Shown one piece after another: positions 1 through 7,190 of a stretch of DNA of 22,029 nucleotides. This DNA comes from an uncultured Blautia sp. (GTDB taxonomy: Bacteria; Bacillota; Clostridia; Lachnospirales; Lachnospiraceae), in NCBI GenBank assembly GCA_900543715.1, contig UQSX01000044.1, positions 1-22,029 of the forward strand, given 5' to 3'. The position numbers and the translations under genes are program-made. Below the pieces are notes generated by a model, which saw only the letters and a program-made list of their open reading frames with translations, did not search any database and was not told the DNA's origin. Position 1 is the stretch's first letter; the number at the start of each line of letters is the position of its first letter.

Positions 1-2
1 AG

Positions 3-404
3 CCATTTCTGGCTGTAGGAATCCCCTCTTTCTTTCCTGCCCCTGAGAAAGAGTCTCTAACTCTAAGGGAATTGGAAAATGTTCCATTTATTTTTTACCG
101 CCGCTGGGAAAAAATGCTGAAAATGCGCTTTGAAGCTGAAGGGATATCTCCCCGGATCATCTGCTGCAATGACGATGCTCAGACGACTCTGGCTTTGGCC
201 TATATGGGAATGGGGGTGGGACTTCTCCCGGCTTCTGGGATACCAGAATTTTTTTCTTCTTCATCAGGCCCGAAAATAGCAGCCAAAACTTTAAAAGAAA
301 AAACACTATACTCTCAGATTGCCTTGGTCTGCCGCAAAAAGGCTTTGCTTCCGGATTCGGCCAGGCGTTTTTGGGATATGATGGAAGGGTTTTATTCGTA
401 TTAA
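3..404 (+). CDS. LysR-family transcriptional regulator, C-terminal part (5' end outside window)
   Basis: The frame is open from the first bases of the window to a TAA at 402-404, so only the last 133 residues of a longer protein are present. What is visible resembles the effector-binding half of LysR-type regulators: a segment with LRELENVPFIFYRR, a middle strand RIICCNDDAQTTLALA, the typical GMGVGLLP turn, and a C-terminal helix with ARRFWDMMEGF. The N-terminal winged helix-turn-helix that would bind DNA is missing because the window starts inside the gene. A TTG at 72-74 is in frame, but the family fold clearly continues upstream of it, so it is not the start. The inducer and target genes cannot be told from this fragment. 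The stop is followed about 30 bases later by the tRNA-Gly promoter, and no terminator hairpin is visible between them. Confidence 0.8.
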   Translation, partial: PFLAVGIPSFFPAPEKESLTLRELENVPFIFYRRWEKMLKMRFEAEGISPRIICCNDDAQTTLALAYMGMGVGLLPASGIPEFFSSSSGPKIAAKTLKEKTLYSQIALVCRKKALLPDSARRFWDMMEGFYSY

Positions 405-434
405 AATGAATATTCACCGTTATCAAAATAATTC

Positions 435-462
435 TTGAAATTCCTAAAAAAAGTGCTATACT
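435..462 (+). promoter_or_regulatory. Sigma-A-type promoter of tRNA-Gly
   Basis: A -35 box TTGAAA (435-440) and a -10 box TATACT (457-462) are separated by 16 bases, and TG lies just upstream of the -10 as in extended -10 promoters. The tRNA begins 8 bases after the -10 box, so transcription would start close to the mature 5' end. Confidence 0.7.
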
Positions 463-470
463 AAAAATAT

Positions 471-541
471 GCAGATATAGTTCATTGGTAGAACGTCAGC
501 TTCCCAAGCTGAAGAGGCGGGTTCGATTCCCGTTATCTGCT
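471..541 (+). tRNA. tRNA-Gly (anticodon CCC)
   Basis: A cloverleaf can be drawn by hand. The seven-base-pair acceptor stem is GCAGATA (471-477) with TATCTGC (534-540). The D arm contains GTTC-ATTGGTA-GAAC. The anticodon stem TCAGC/GCTGA encloses the loop TTCCCAA (501-507), which gives anticodon CCC at 503-505 for Gly codon GGG. The T arm contains GGTTCGATTCC, and the variable loop is short. The discriminator is T541, and CCA is not encoded. The 71-base length is normal for bacterial tRNA-Gly. It stands alone, with its own promoter upstream and a hairpin terminator at 573-604. Confidence 0.95.
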
Positions 542-572
542 TGTTTTTATGCCCTGACAACTTTCAAAACAC

Positions 573-604
573 AAAAAGATACAGCACTAAGGCCATATCT
601 TTTT
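573..604. terminator. Bidirectional terminator between tRNA-Gly and the PTS antiterminator gene
   Basis: AAAAAGATA (573-581) pairs exactly with TATCTTTTT (596-604), extended inward by GC and wobble pairs around a six-base loop. The A-rich and T-rich arms give a U-tract in both directions. It would end the tRNA-Gly transcript (+) and the converging PTS/antiterminator transcript (-), whose last stop codon is at 626. Confidence 0.7.
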
Positions 605-625
605 GCTTATCTTCCATCTTAATCT

Positions 626-1450
626 TTATTCTCCCAGAATCCTCTGTATATGTATCGCCAGAAATCCAATCTCCTCTTTCTGGATTTCTTTCTTCATCTC
701 TTTTCCCATATAGGCACATACCAGCTCCGCAGCCTTTCCCGTGCGGGGATATTTCTCGTAGATATAATCGTTCATATCAATCTTCAAAGGCTCATTTTTT
801 CTGGCTCTGGCAGCCATATAATACAAGTGGCTCATCATACGCGCATAGGCCAGAGAGTCTTTTGGAACTTCCATCTGAAAATGTTCCTCAATAATCGAAA
901 TACATTCATCTATGATCCTGGTAGTCTCTAATGTTTCCGAGACCATTTCATCGGACAGCCCTGCATGGATATGAAGAGCGATCAGCCCCACTTCATCCTC
1001 AGAGATTGCCACCCCTGCCTTTGATTCAATGACCTCCCGTCCCTTCAGTGCTACCTGGAATTCTTTGGAGAAAAGCATTTGGATATCTTTGGTAAAAGGA
1101 TTGGGAAACTGCATGTTTTCCCTGGCACGTTTAGCTGCCAGAGCAATATGGTCTGCCATAGCCAGAAGAATATCCCGGTTCACCTGAGAAAACTCTTCTT
1201 CCGCCAGGTCAATGATCTGTCCGGAAATCTCCAGAAATACCGGCTCAATAGCGTTCACCGCTTTCAAGGCAGACTGTTTTTTCTTTCTGGTCACCAGAGA
1301 ATAGACTTTTGCTCCCTTAACAGATTCTATCTGCTGGCCGGGCATTTTTCCAAATCCAATGCCGCTGCCCATCAGTATATATTCTCTTTTTGTCTCATTG
1401 CTCAGTACGAGAATGCTGTTATTATTCAGCACTTTTATGATCCGAAACAT
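626..1450 (-). CDS. BglG/LicT-family transcriptional antiterminator (PRD protein)
   Basis: This 274-residue protein is the normal length for the BglG/SacY/LicT/GlcT family. Residues 1-55 match the CAT RNA-binding domain (start MFRIIKVLNNNSILVL, then GSGIGFGK). Two PTS regulation domains follow at about 65-170 and 175-274. The four histidines phosphorylated by PTS proteins in this family are in place: H101 (ADHIALAAKR), H160 (IALHIHAGL), H208 (MMSHLYYMAAR) and H267 (FLAIHIQR). By family knowledge, such proteins bind a short RNA hairpin (RAT) in the leader of a sugar PTS operon and stop a terminator from forming. A matching RAT and terminator lie in front of the IICB gene at 3740-3823. The gene is last in the same operon, 62 bases after the IIA stop, so it probably controls its own expression. 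A GGGAG site lies 9 bases before the ATG. Whether it is GlcT-like or LicT-like cannot be settled here. Confidence 0.9.
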   Translation of the reverse strand: MFRIIKVLNNNSILVLSNETKREYILMGSGIGFGKMPGQQIESVKGAKVYSLVTRKKKQSALKAVNAIEPVFLEISGQIIDLAEEEFSQVNRDILLAMADHIALAAKRARENMQFPNPFTKDIQMLFSKEFQVALKGREVIESKAGVAISEDEVGLIALHIHAGLSDEMVSETLETTRIIDECISIIEEHFQMEVPKDSLAYARMMSHLYYMAARARKNEPLKIDMNDYIYEKYPRTGKAAELVCAYMGKEMKKEIQKEEIGFLAIHIQRILGE

Positions 1451-1512
1451 TCCATGCAGCTCCCTTTCTTTTCCATACTCTATATCCAGAACCAGGCTAC
1501 GGCAGCTTAAGC

Positions 1513-1890
1513 TTAAAAACCTGTGATCTCTGCGATTTCATCCAAAGCTCTTATTTCTCCCTCTGCCTTCATCACAATCTCCTGTCCCTCTTCCAGGCTT
1601 GTGAAAACTCCTATGCACGCTTCGGATTTTGCATGCTCTTTTATATATTCTATATCAAACTCCATGAGTTTGTCACCTTTTTTCACTTTGTCATTTTCCT
1701 GAACAAAGACTTCAAAACCTTTTCCTTCTAATTTTACTGTATCCACACCGATATGGAGCAGATATTCCAGACCATCTTCGGTTCGCAGGCCTAGTGCGTG
1801 TTTAGACGGAAAGACAAAGCTTATCTCGCAGTCTTCCGGAGCATAGACCACGCCTTCACTTGGAAATACCACATAGCCGTCTCCCATCAT
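1513..1890 (-). CDS. PTS glucose-type EIIA domain, N-terminally short as an ATG-started ORF
   Basis: The 125 residues from the first ATG match the EIIA-Glc (Crr-like) domain, which carries phosphate from HPr to EIIB. The start MMGDGYVVFPSEGVVYAP, the active-site histidine H46 in LLHIGVDTVKLEGKGFEV and the second conserved histidine H31 in FPSKHALGL are all present. However, family members have about 25 to 30 further residues before MMGDG. These are encoded in the same open frame upstream (1891-2049), with no ATG, GTG or TTG to start them. The ATG at 1890 also has no good ribosome binding site. The gene is therefore probably translated by frameshift from the IICB gene, started at an unusual codon, or damaged. 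IIA should act with the IICB protein encoded just upstream and phosphorylate it. Confidence 0.75.
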   Translation of the reverse strand: MMGDGYVVFPSEGVVYAPEDCEISFVFPSKHALGLRTEDGLEYLLHIGVDTVKLEGKGFEVFVQENDKVKKGDKLMEFDIEYIKEHAKSEACIGVFTSLEEGQEIVMKAEGEIRALDEIAEITGF

Positions 1891-2049
1891 TTTTTCTGCG
1901 AAAGCCTCATCGGGAGTCTCTGTAATAGATGCAGCTCTCCCATTAAAAGGTGAACAGAGCTTCCTTACAGCTCCTGATTTCTTAGGGAACTCTTTCTCTT
2001 GACCTTCTTTTCCACAAGTTGTGATACTGGCTCTGTGGAAGCTGCCTCT
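1891..2049 (-). other. In-frame N-terminal extension of the EIIA domain, overlapping the IICB gene in the -1 frame
   Basis: From the IIA ATG, the frame stays open 53 codons upstream to a TGA at 2050-2052. The last part reads SPFNGRAASITETPDEAF then AEKMMGDG, which is the standard first part of the EIIA-Glc fold. Further upstream it reads as a charged linker (EKEFPKKSGAVRKL). No ATG, GTG, TTG or CTG codon occurs in this stretch. Its first 85 bases overlap the 3' end of the IICB gene in the -1 frame. This is the pattern expected if an ancestral IICBA fusion were split by a single-base indel or joined by ribosomal frameshifting. I saw no classical X XXY YYZ slippery heptamer; the nearest feature is GGAAAAGAAGG just before the IICB end. 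Confidence 0.7.
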
Positions 2050-3695
2050 TCATAAAATGCTTCTTCCTCAGGGGCCCCTGCCAAATATTCTTCCAGATTG
2101 GACTTGATCACGGACACAGAGGGTCCATAGATGATCTGGATTCCCTGGCCTTTTTTAATAATGCCGGATGGTCCTGTCTGCTTCAAAATGGACTCATTTA
2201 CTTTCTCCGGATCAACGACTGTACATCTCAGTCTGGTGGCGCAGCAGTCTACGTCAGAAATATTTTTCTTGCCGCCTAACCCTCTGGTGATCAGCATACT
2301 CTTTTCATCTTCCAGGCTCAGAGCCTGTCCGGAACTCTGGCTGCCTCCCTCCTGTCTGGCCTTATAGTCTGCTTTTGTGTATAATTTTGTCTCCTCTGTA
2401 TCCTCTCTTCCCGGAGTCTTCAGATCCAGTTTTTTGATCAGGAAAGAGAAAATCACAAAGTACAAAATAAAGTAAATAATTCCCACCGGTATGATCCGCA
2501 TCCAGTCGGTCTTCTCATTTCCCTGGAGGATTCCGAAGATAAACAGATCGATAAAGCCGCCGGAAAAGGTGAGTCCCACAGCAATATTTAAAATGTGTGC
2601 GATCATATAAGCTGCACCGGCCAATATTACCTGGACTACAAAGAGGATCGGCGCCACAAAAAGGAAAGAAAACTCCAGGGGCTCGGTGATTCCTGTAAGC
2701 ATACAGGTCAGAGCTGCAGAGAGAAGAAGACCTCCCGCCTGTTTTTTCTTCTCTGGTTTCGCACAGCGGTACATGGCAAGGGCTGCTCCCGGAAGACCGA
2801 AGATCATGAAAATAAACTCTCCGGAGAAGTATCTGGTAGCATCTGCGCTGAAATGTACGGTGCTTGGATCCGCCAGCTGAGCAAAGAAAATATTCTGTCC
2901 TCCCTGCACCAGCTGTCCTGCCACTTCCATGGTCCCTCCCACGGCTGTCTGCCAGAATGGAAGATAAAATACGTGGTGGAGTCCAAATGGGATCAGGGCT
3001 CTTTTAATAATGCCGAAGATCAGAGTTCCCAGATAGCCGGTTCCGGTAACCAGTCCTCCCAGGGCGTAGATTCCGTTCTGCACCACCGGCCAGGCAAAAT
3101 ACATGGCAATTCCTACAAAAAGATAAACTACTGTAGAAATAATGGGCACAAATCTGGAACCGCCAAAAAAGGAAAGGGCATTTGGCAGCTGGATCTTGTA
3201 AAAACGGTTATGAAGAGCCGCCACTCCCAGGCCCACGATAATACCTCCGAAAACCCCCATCTGCAAAGTAGGGATACCGCAGACCTCTGCGATAGTTCCC
3301 GGCAATACAGAAGATGCAATCGAACCGTCCTCCAGAACCTGTCCCTGTACCTGAAGTACAGCAGAGATGGTGGTATGCATGACAAAGAAAGAAATCATAG
3401 AAGCCAGGGCCGCTACTTCTTTTTCCTTCTTTGCCATGCCAATGGCAACACCTACTGCGAAGATCAGGGGCAGATTGTCAAAAATTACATTTCCTGCCTG
3501 GCTCATAATGGTCAGCAGGGCGTTCAGAAGGGTTCCTTCCCCTAGGATTCCTTCCAGTCCATAAGTTTCAATGGTGGTTGCGTTAGTCAGAGAGCTTCCG
3601 ATTCCCAGCAGAAGCCCTGCCACTGGAAGAATGGCGATCGGGAGCATAAAACTTCTGCCCACTCTCTGCAGCACGCTAAAAATCTTGTCCTTCAT
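1965..3695 (-). CDS. ptsG: PTS glucose-family EIICB component
   Basis: This 576-residue sugar permease belongs to the glucose family of the phosphotransferase system, which imports and phosphorylates sugar together. The N-terminus (MKDKIFSVLQRVGRSFMLPI) opens a hydrophobic EIIC domain to about residue 420, with the family motifs FGLHHVFYLPFW and GLPGAALAMY and the substrate-site segment TGITEPLEF. A linker leads to an EIIB domain from about 460 to 540 with the phosphorylation site CATRLRC, the cysteine being about residue 485. Glucose is the best guess from overall similarity to PtsG, but N-acetylglucosamine or another glucoside is possible. The gene is first in an operon with IIA and the antiterminator. 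An AAAGGAG site lies 6 bases before the ATG, and a terminator/antiterminator leader lies upstream. The C-terminal tail ends where a IIA domain continues in another frame. Confidence 0.9.
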   Translation of the reverse strand: MKDKIFSVLQRVGRSFMLPIAILPVAGLLLGIGSSLTNATTIETYGLEGILGEGTLLNALLTIMSQAGNVIFDNLPLIFAVGVAIGMAKKEKEVAALASMISFFVMHTTISAVLQVQGQVLEDGSIASSVLPGTIAEVCGIPTLQMGVFGGIIVGLGVAALHNRFYKIQLPNALSFFGGSRFVPIISTVVYLFVGIAMYFAWPVVQNGIYALGGLVTGTGYLGTLIFGIIKRALIPFGLHHVFYLPFWQTAVGGTMEVAGQLVQGGQNIFFAQLADPSTVHFSADATRYFSGEFIFMIFGLPGAALAMYRCAKPEKKKQAGGLLLSAALTCMLTGITEPLEFSFLFVAPILFVVQVILAGAAYMIAHILNIAVGLTFSGGFIDLFIFGILQGNEKTDWMRIIPVGIIYFILYFVIFSFLIKKLDLKTPGREDTEETKLYTKADYKARQEGGSQSSGQALSLEDEKSMLITRGLGGKKNISDVDCCATRLRCTVVDPEKVNESILKQTGPSGIIKKGQGIQIIYGPSVSVIKSNLEEYLAGAPEEEAFYEEAASTEPVSQLVEKKVKRKSSLRNQEL

Positions 3696-3739
3696 TTCGT
3701 TCTCCTTTCGTTGTGAATACGGGTACAGCGAAAATGAGT

Positions 3740-3806
3740 AAAAAAGAAGGCATAAACTTTCTGTCTGAGTATTTTTACATACTCAAAAACAGATAGCTTA
3801 TGCCTT
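3740..3806 (-). terminator. Leader terminator upstream of the PTS IICB gene
   Basis: On the minus strand a long hairpin closes with GGCATAA (RNA 5' arm at 3798-3804) pairing with TTATGCC (3749-3755). Inner pairs include ACAG/CTGT-type and GAGTA/TACTC segments around a T-rich loop, and the hairpin is followed by TTCTTTTTT. It lies between the promoter and the IICB start codon, so it should stop transcription early unless the overlapping RAT hairpin forms. Confidence 0.75.
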
Positions 3807-3823
3807 TTCAGTTACACACTATC
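3792..3823 (-). promoter_or_regulatory. RAT: RNA antiterminator hairpin for a BglG/LicT/GlcT-type protein
   Basis: The minus-strand RNA reads GATAG, then TGTGTAACTGAAAAGGCAT with AAG, then CTATC, so the ends pair. The TGTAACTG...AGGCAT core resembles known ribonucleic antiterminator sequences, especially the GlcT target of ptsG. Its 3' half uses the same bases (AAGGCATAAG) as the 5' arm of the terminator at 3740-3806, so the two structures exclude each other. The family of the antiterminator encoded at 626-1450 fits this target. Confidence 0.7.
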
Positions 3824-3854
3824 CTGTAATATCCGCTCGTTTAATTACACGGAT

Positions 3855-3884
3855 ATTATATATGCTGATCTCGGCAGCCGTCAA
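3855..3884 (-). promoter_or_regulatory. Promoter of the PTS operon
   Basis: On the minus strand, TTGACG (3879-3884) and TATAAT (3855-3860) are separated by 18 bases. Initiation around 3848 would put the whole RAT (3792-3823) and terminator (3740-3806) in the transcript leader. Confidence 0.7.
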
Positions 3885-3938
3885 TTCACATTTTTTACAG
3901 TTTTCCAGATAGTTTTCTGTGAAAATTTTACAGAAATT

Positions 3939-5219
3939 TTAGATTCTGCGAATATCATTAAACATAACAAACACCATCAGGAGCATCAGAAGAACAAAAC
4001 CTGCAAAGTGTACCATTCCTTCCACATTGGGATTGATCCGCTTTCTCCGTATGGCTTCGATGATAAGAAAAACAAGCCTTCCTCCGTCCAGTGCCGGAAT
4101 AGGCAGAAGGTTCATCACGCCTAAATTAGCTGAGAGGAGGATTGCCCAATAGAGCATCTGCATCCACACCATCACAGTTCCTTCTGACTTAGCTTCCTCA
4201 TAGGAATCTCCGATCACATCGATGATTCCCACAGGACCTGACAGATCGTTGACAGTAAACTGGCCTTTTATCAGCATTGCAAGGCTTTCAATGGTGCTGC
4301 TGATCCAGTACCGCACTTCTACCGCACTGTATTTGATCACTCCCAGGAAGTTAGTTTTTTCCCGGTATAAATTATAGACAAACCCGGTGTCCACCTGTTT
4401 CGTCATCCTGGGCGTCACGGATATCTGGCGGATTTCTCCGTTTCGCTCAATGCCAAGGGTAATCTCCGAACCGTCCAGAGGATTCTCACTGATATAATCC
4501 TGCAGATCCTGGCTGGTTTTAATTTCTACTCCATTAATCTCCCGGACAATATCTCCTGCCTGAACACCGGCATCCATCATGGAGCCGTCCACCATTACCT
4601 GGGTAATCTCCGGCTCCCCTTCCGGCATATAATAAAATCCCAGCAGGTAGCTGGTCTGACTGTCTGCAGTATAGGAAATCTCATGTTCTTCCCCATCCCG
4701 CTCATAGGTAAGGGTAATATTTTCATCTTGAAGTCCGTGAAGGGTCAGATATAATTCCAGATCTCTTCCGATGGAAATGTGTTTCCCCTGAAATTTTGTG
4801 ATCACATCTCCTTCCTGAAGCCCTGCCTCCTGGGCCGGAGAGCCTTCCTCTACCTGAAGGACCCTGGATGGATCATAGCCAATGACGCTGGTAATGATCA
4901 TGGCAAAGATAAAGGCCAGAATAAAGTTGAAGATCGGCCCTGCAGCCACCACGGAAATCCTTGCCCAGACAGAGGCCCGGTTAAAAGACCCCTGGCTGTC
5001 GTCATCGTCATCCTCTCCTACCATCATGCAGGAGCCTCCAATAGGAAAGAGCTTCAGAGAGTATCGGGTCTCCCCCTTTACCGCAGAAAGGAGTCTTGGC
5101 CCCATACCCAGAGAAAATTCTGTAACTGTAATACCGTTTCTCTTAGCCAGTAGAAAATGTCCCAGCTCATGAAAAATCACAATTACGGAAAATACTAAAA
5201 TCGCAATAAGAATCCTCAA
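3939..5219 (-). CDS. rseP: RseP-type site-2 zinc metalloprotease with two PDZ domains
   Basis: An intramembrane protease of the M50 family, 426 residues from the TTG start chosen here. Family members cleave membrane-anchored anti-sigma factors or leftover signal peptides within the membrane. The zinc motif HELGH is at residues 17-21 in the first membrane helix. A second conserved region, NLLPIPALDGGRL, near residue 380 supplies the aspartate ligand. Two PDZ repeats occupy roughly residues 115-185 and 200-275 (GSPAQEAGLQEGDVI and DAGVQAGDIVREINGVEI). An upstream in-frame ATG at 5261 would add 14 residues (MSRKFTGGSK...) and overlap dxr by 41 bases. I prefer TTG at 5219 because the protein then begins MRILIAILVF, as in relatives, and AGGTGG lies just before it inside the dxr end. 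It is last in the pyrH operon, and no strong terminator follows it. Confidence 0.93.
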   Translation of the reverse strand: MRILIAILVFSVIVIFHELGHFLLAKRNGITVTEFSLGMGPRLLSAVKGETRYSLKLFPIGGSCMMVGEDDDDDSQGSFNRASVWARISVVAAGPIFNFILAFIFAMIITSVIGYDPSRVLQVEEGSPAQEAGLQEGDVITKFQGKHISIGRDLELYLTLHGLQDENITLTYERDGEEHEISYTADSQTSYLLGFYYMPEGEPEITQVMVDGSMMDAGVQAGDIVREINGVEIKTSQDLQDYISENPLDGSEITLGIERNGEIRQISVTPRMTKQVDTGFVYNLYREKTNFLGVIKYSAVEVRYWISSTIESLAMLIKGQFTVNDLSGPVGIIDVIGDSYEEAKSEGTVMVWMQMLYWAILLSANLGVMNLLPIPALDGGRLVFLIIEAIRRKRINPNVEGMVHFAGFVLLMLLMVFVMFNDIRRI

Positions 5220-5220
5220 T

Positions 5221-6363
5221 TTACCACCTGCCTTCGATCCACCTGTAAATTTCCTGCTCAATATCCAGAATTTCTTCTATCCCCGGAGCTGCAACCACTT
5301 TATGTCTCTCCATAGCTTCCTCAATAATCCTGTAAATATCCAGAAAAGCGATTTTTCGTTCAAGAAACAGTGCCACAGCTTTTTCGTTGGCTGCATTAAA
5401 CACAGTGGGCATAGAGCCCCCTTCTCTTGAAGCTTTTATGGCAAGAGGCAGTCCTTTAAAGGTCTCTGTGTCAGGAGCTTCAAAAGTAATGGAGCCCAGT
5501 TTTGTAAAGTCCAGCCTCTCATCGTCCAGAAATCTTCTCTCTCCCCGGTACAGGGCATACTGAATAGGCAGTCGCATATCCGGAGTGCCAAGCTGAGCCA
5601 TAACGCTGCCATCTATAAATTCCACCATAGAGTGGATCACACTCTGAGGCTGGACCACTACTTGAATCTGATCCAAACCTACTCCAAAAAGCCATTTTGC
5701 CTCCATTACCTCCAGACCTTTATTTACCAGAGTTGCGGAATCAATAGTAATCTTATGGCCCATAGCCCAGTTCGGATGCTTCAGTGCGTCTTCCACCTGG
5801 ATATTTTTCAATTCCTCTGTCTTTTTTCCCCGGAAAGGACCTCCCGAAGCTGTGATCAGGAGTTTATGGATGCTCACCGCTTTTTCTCCGTGAAGGCATT
5901 GGTAAATAGCGCTGTGTTCACTGTCTACCGGATAGATTTTCACCCCTTTTTCCTCTGCCAGAGGCATGATGATATGTCCTGCAGTAACCAATGTCTCCTT
6001 GTTTGCCAGAGCAATATCCTTCCTGGCACAGATTGCTTCTATAGTGGGACGGATGCCGATCATTCCCACTATAGCTGTCACCAAAATATCGGTCTCTTCC
6101 ATAACTGCCAGTTCGATCAGTCCTTCCATACCGCCGACTACCCTGCAGTCCGTATCTTTTACCTGGACTGCCAGCTCCTTTGCAAGAGCCGGATCTCCTA
6201 CTGCAGCCAGCCTGGGTTTAAAGGTCCTGATCTGCTGTTCCAGAAGTTCAATATTCTTTCCTGCGGCAAGTCCTGTCACCTGCAGATCTTTATTCTTACT
6301 TACAATATCCAGAGTCTGGGTTCCAATAGAGCCAGTAGAACCCAATACTGCGATCTTTGTCAT
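5221..6363 (-). CDS. dxr: 1-deoxy-D-xylulose 5-phosphate reductoisomerase
   Basis: Converts DXP to 2-C-methyl-D-erythritol 4-phosphate with NADPH, the first committed step of the MEP isoprenoid pathway. The 380-residue length is typical. The NADPH-binding motif GSTGSIG is at residues 8-14. The metal ligands are D147 and E149 in VDSEHSAIYQCL, and E218 in NKGLEVMEAKWLF. The substrate loop TASGGPF (171-177), HPNWAMGHKITIDSATL and QPQSVIHSMVEF are also conserved. The ATG follows an AAAGGGG site by about 9 bases and lies 13 bases after the cdsA stop. The neighbour uppS uses the isoprenoid product chain, which fits a shared operon for lipid-carrier supply. Confidence 0.97.
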   Translation of the reverse strand: MTKIAVLGSTGSIGTQTLDIVSKNKDLQVTGLAAGKNIELLEQQIRTFKPRLAAVGDPALAKELAVQVKDTDCRVVGGMEGLIELAVMEETDILVTAIVGMIGIRPTIEAICARKDIALANKETLVTAGHIIMPLAEEKGVKIYPVDSEHSAIYQCLHGEKAVSIHKLLITASGGPFRGKKTEELKNIQVEDALKHPNWAMGHKITIDSATLVNKGLEVMEAKWLFGVGLDQIQVVVQPQSVIHSMVEFIDGSVMAQLGTPDMRLPIQYALYRGERRFLDDERLDFTKLGSITFEAPDTETFKGLPLAIKASREGGSMPTVFNAANEKAVALFLERKIAFLDIYRIIEEAMERHKVVAAPGIEEILDIEQEIYRWIEGRW

Positions 6364-6376
6364 AATTTTATCCCCT

Positions 6377-7189
6377 TTAAATCAGTACCTTCGCCAGAAA
6401 ATAAATAAATGGCGCGGTAAAAATCACACTGTCAAACCGGTCCAGGATTCCCCCGTGACCGGGGATCAGTGTTCCGTAATCTTTAATATCTTTGTTTCGT
6501 TTAATAGCGGAAGCAGCCAAATCCCCTACCATAGAGATCAGCGCCCCTATAGCACAAATTAGGGCATACATCCAAGGCGTATGTCCCTGGGCTGGATTTA
6601 CCCCGGCAATGATCAAGGCATACACTGCCCCTAAAAGGGCAGCACCTGCCACGCCTCCCACAGCCCCTTCTACAGATTTTTTAGGACTTAACACAGGAGC
6701 CATCTTGTGTTTTCCTATAAGCCGTCCTACACAGTAGGCACAGGTGTCGCTGCCCCAGGAGCTTAAGAAGATCAGCACCACCAGCCAGACACCTCCCTCA
6801 AGGTTTCTGGTCTTATAGATATAGGACAGCATAACGGCTACATAAAGGATCCCAAACATAGCCGCCATGATCTGCTCCGCCTGATATTTAGGATAGGTAA
6901 ACACATAGACACACATAATCAGCACCAGGGCAAAGAGCAGGATCACCAGGGAAACCCCCTCGCTCTGACGCCATAACAGAGTCAGGTAATATCCTACGGC
7001 TCCCACATATCCCGCGATTTCCAATGGTCCGAAATCCTTCTGATGGACTCCCATGGCCCGGTAAAGCTCATTCATACCGATAATGGAAACTGCCAGCAGT
7101 ACGGTAAAAAGCACCACATCCCCTGCTGCTATAGAAGCCGCAGCTATGATCACCAGGATAATACCGCTAAAAAGCCTTGTCCAGAACAT
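6377..7189 (-). CDS. cdsA: Phosphatidate cytidylyltransferase (CDP-diglyceride synthase)
   Basis: A membrane enzyme that makes CDP-diacylglycerol from phosphatidate and CTP, the branch point for phospholipid head-group synthesis. It has 270 residues, with several hydrophobic segments along the chain. The C-terminal CDS signature is complete at about 226-252: SAIKRNKDIKDYGTLIPGHG then GILDRFDS, including the K-D and D-R-x-D residues that bind metal and substrate. It starts one base after the uppS stop, so translation of the two is probably coupled. The order uppS-cdsA-dxr-rseP is a widely conserved cluster. Confidence 0.96.
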   Translation of the reverse strand: MFWTRLFSGIILVIIAAASIAAGDVVLFTVLLAVSIIGMNELYRAMGVHQKDFGPLEIAGYVGAVGYYLTLLWRQSEGVSLVILLFALVLIMCVYVFTYPKYQAEQIMAAMFGILYVAVMLSYIYKTRNLEGGVWLVVLIFLSSWGSDTCAYCVGRLIGKHKMAPVLSPKKSVEGAVGGVAGAALLGAVYALIIAGVNPAQGHTPWMYALICAIGALISMVGDLAASAIKRNKDIKDYGTLIPGHGGILDRFDSVIFTAPFIYFLAKVLI

Positions 7190-7190
7190 C

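Noticed and set aside
2595..3545. A long plus-strand open frame of 316 codons inside the IICB gene
   Set aside because: It is antisense to ptsG, low in recognisable motifs, and has no ribosome binding site; the minus-strand protein is clearly real.
3890..3938. TTTCTGT/ACAGAAA hairpin after rseP as a terminator
   Set aside because: The stem is short and AT-rich and has no T-tract, so termination cannot be supported.
3939..5261. ATG at 5261 as the rseP start
   Set aside because: It adds 14 residues not typical of the family and overlaps dxr by 41 bases; the TTG at 5219 fits the protein start and has AGGTGG before it.
5632..6408. A plus-strand open frame of 258 codons opposite dxr
   Set aside because: It is antisense to a fully conserved dxr and reads as low-complexity Ser/Cys/His-rich text without any domain.
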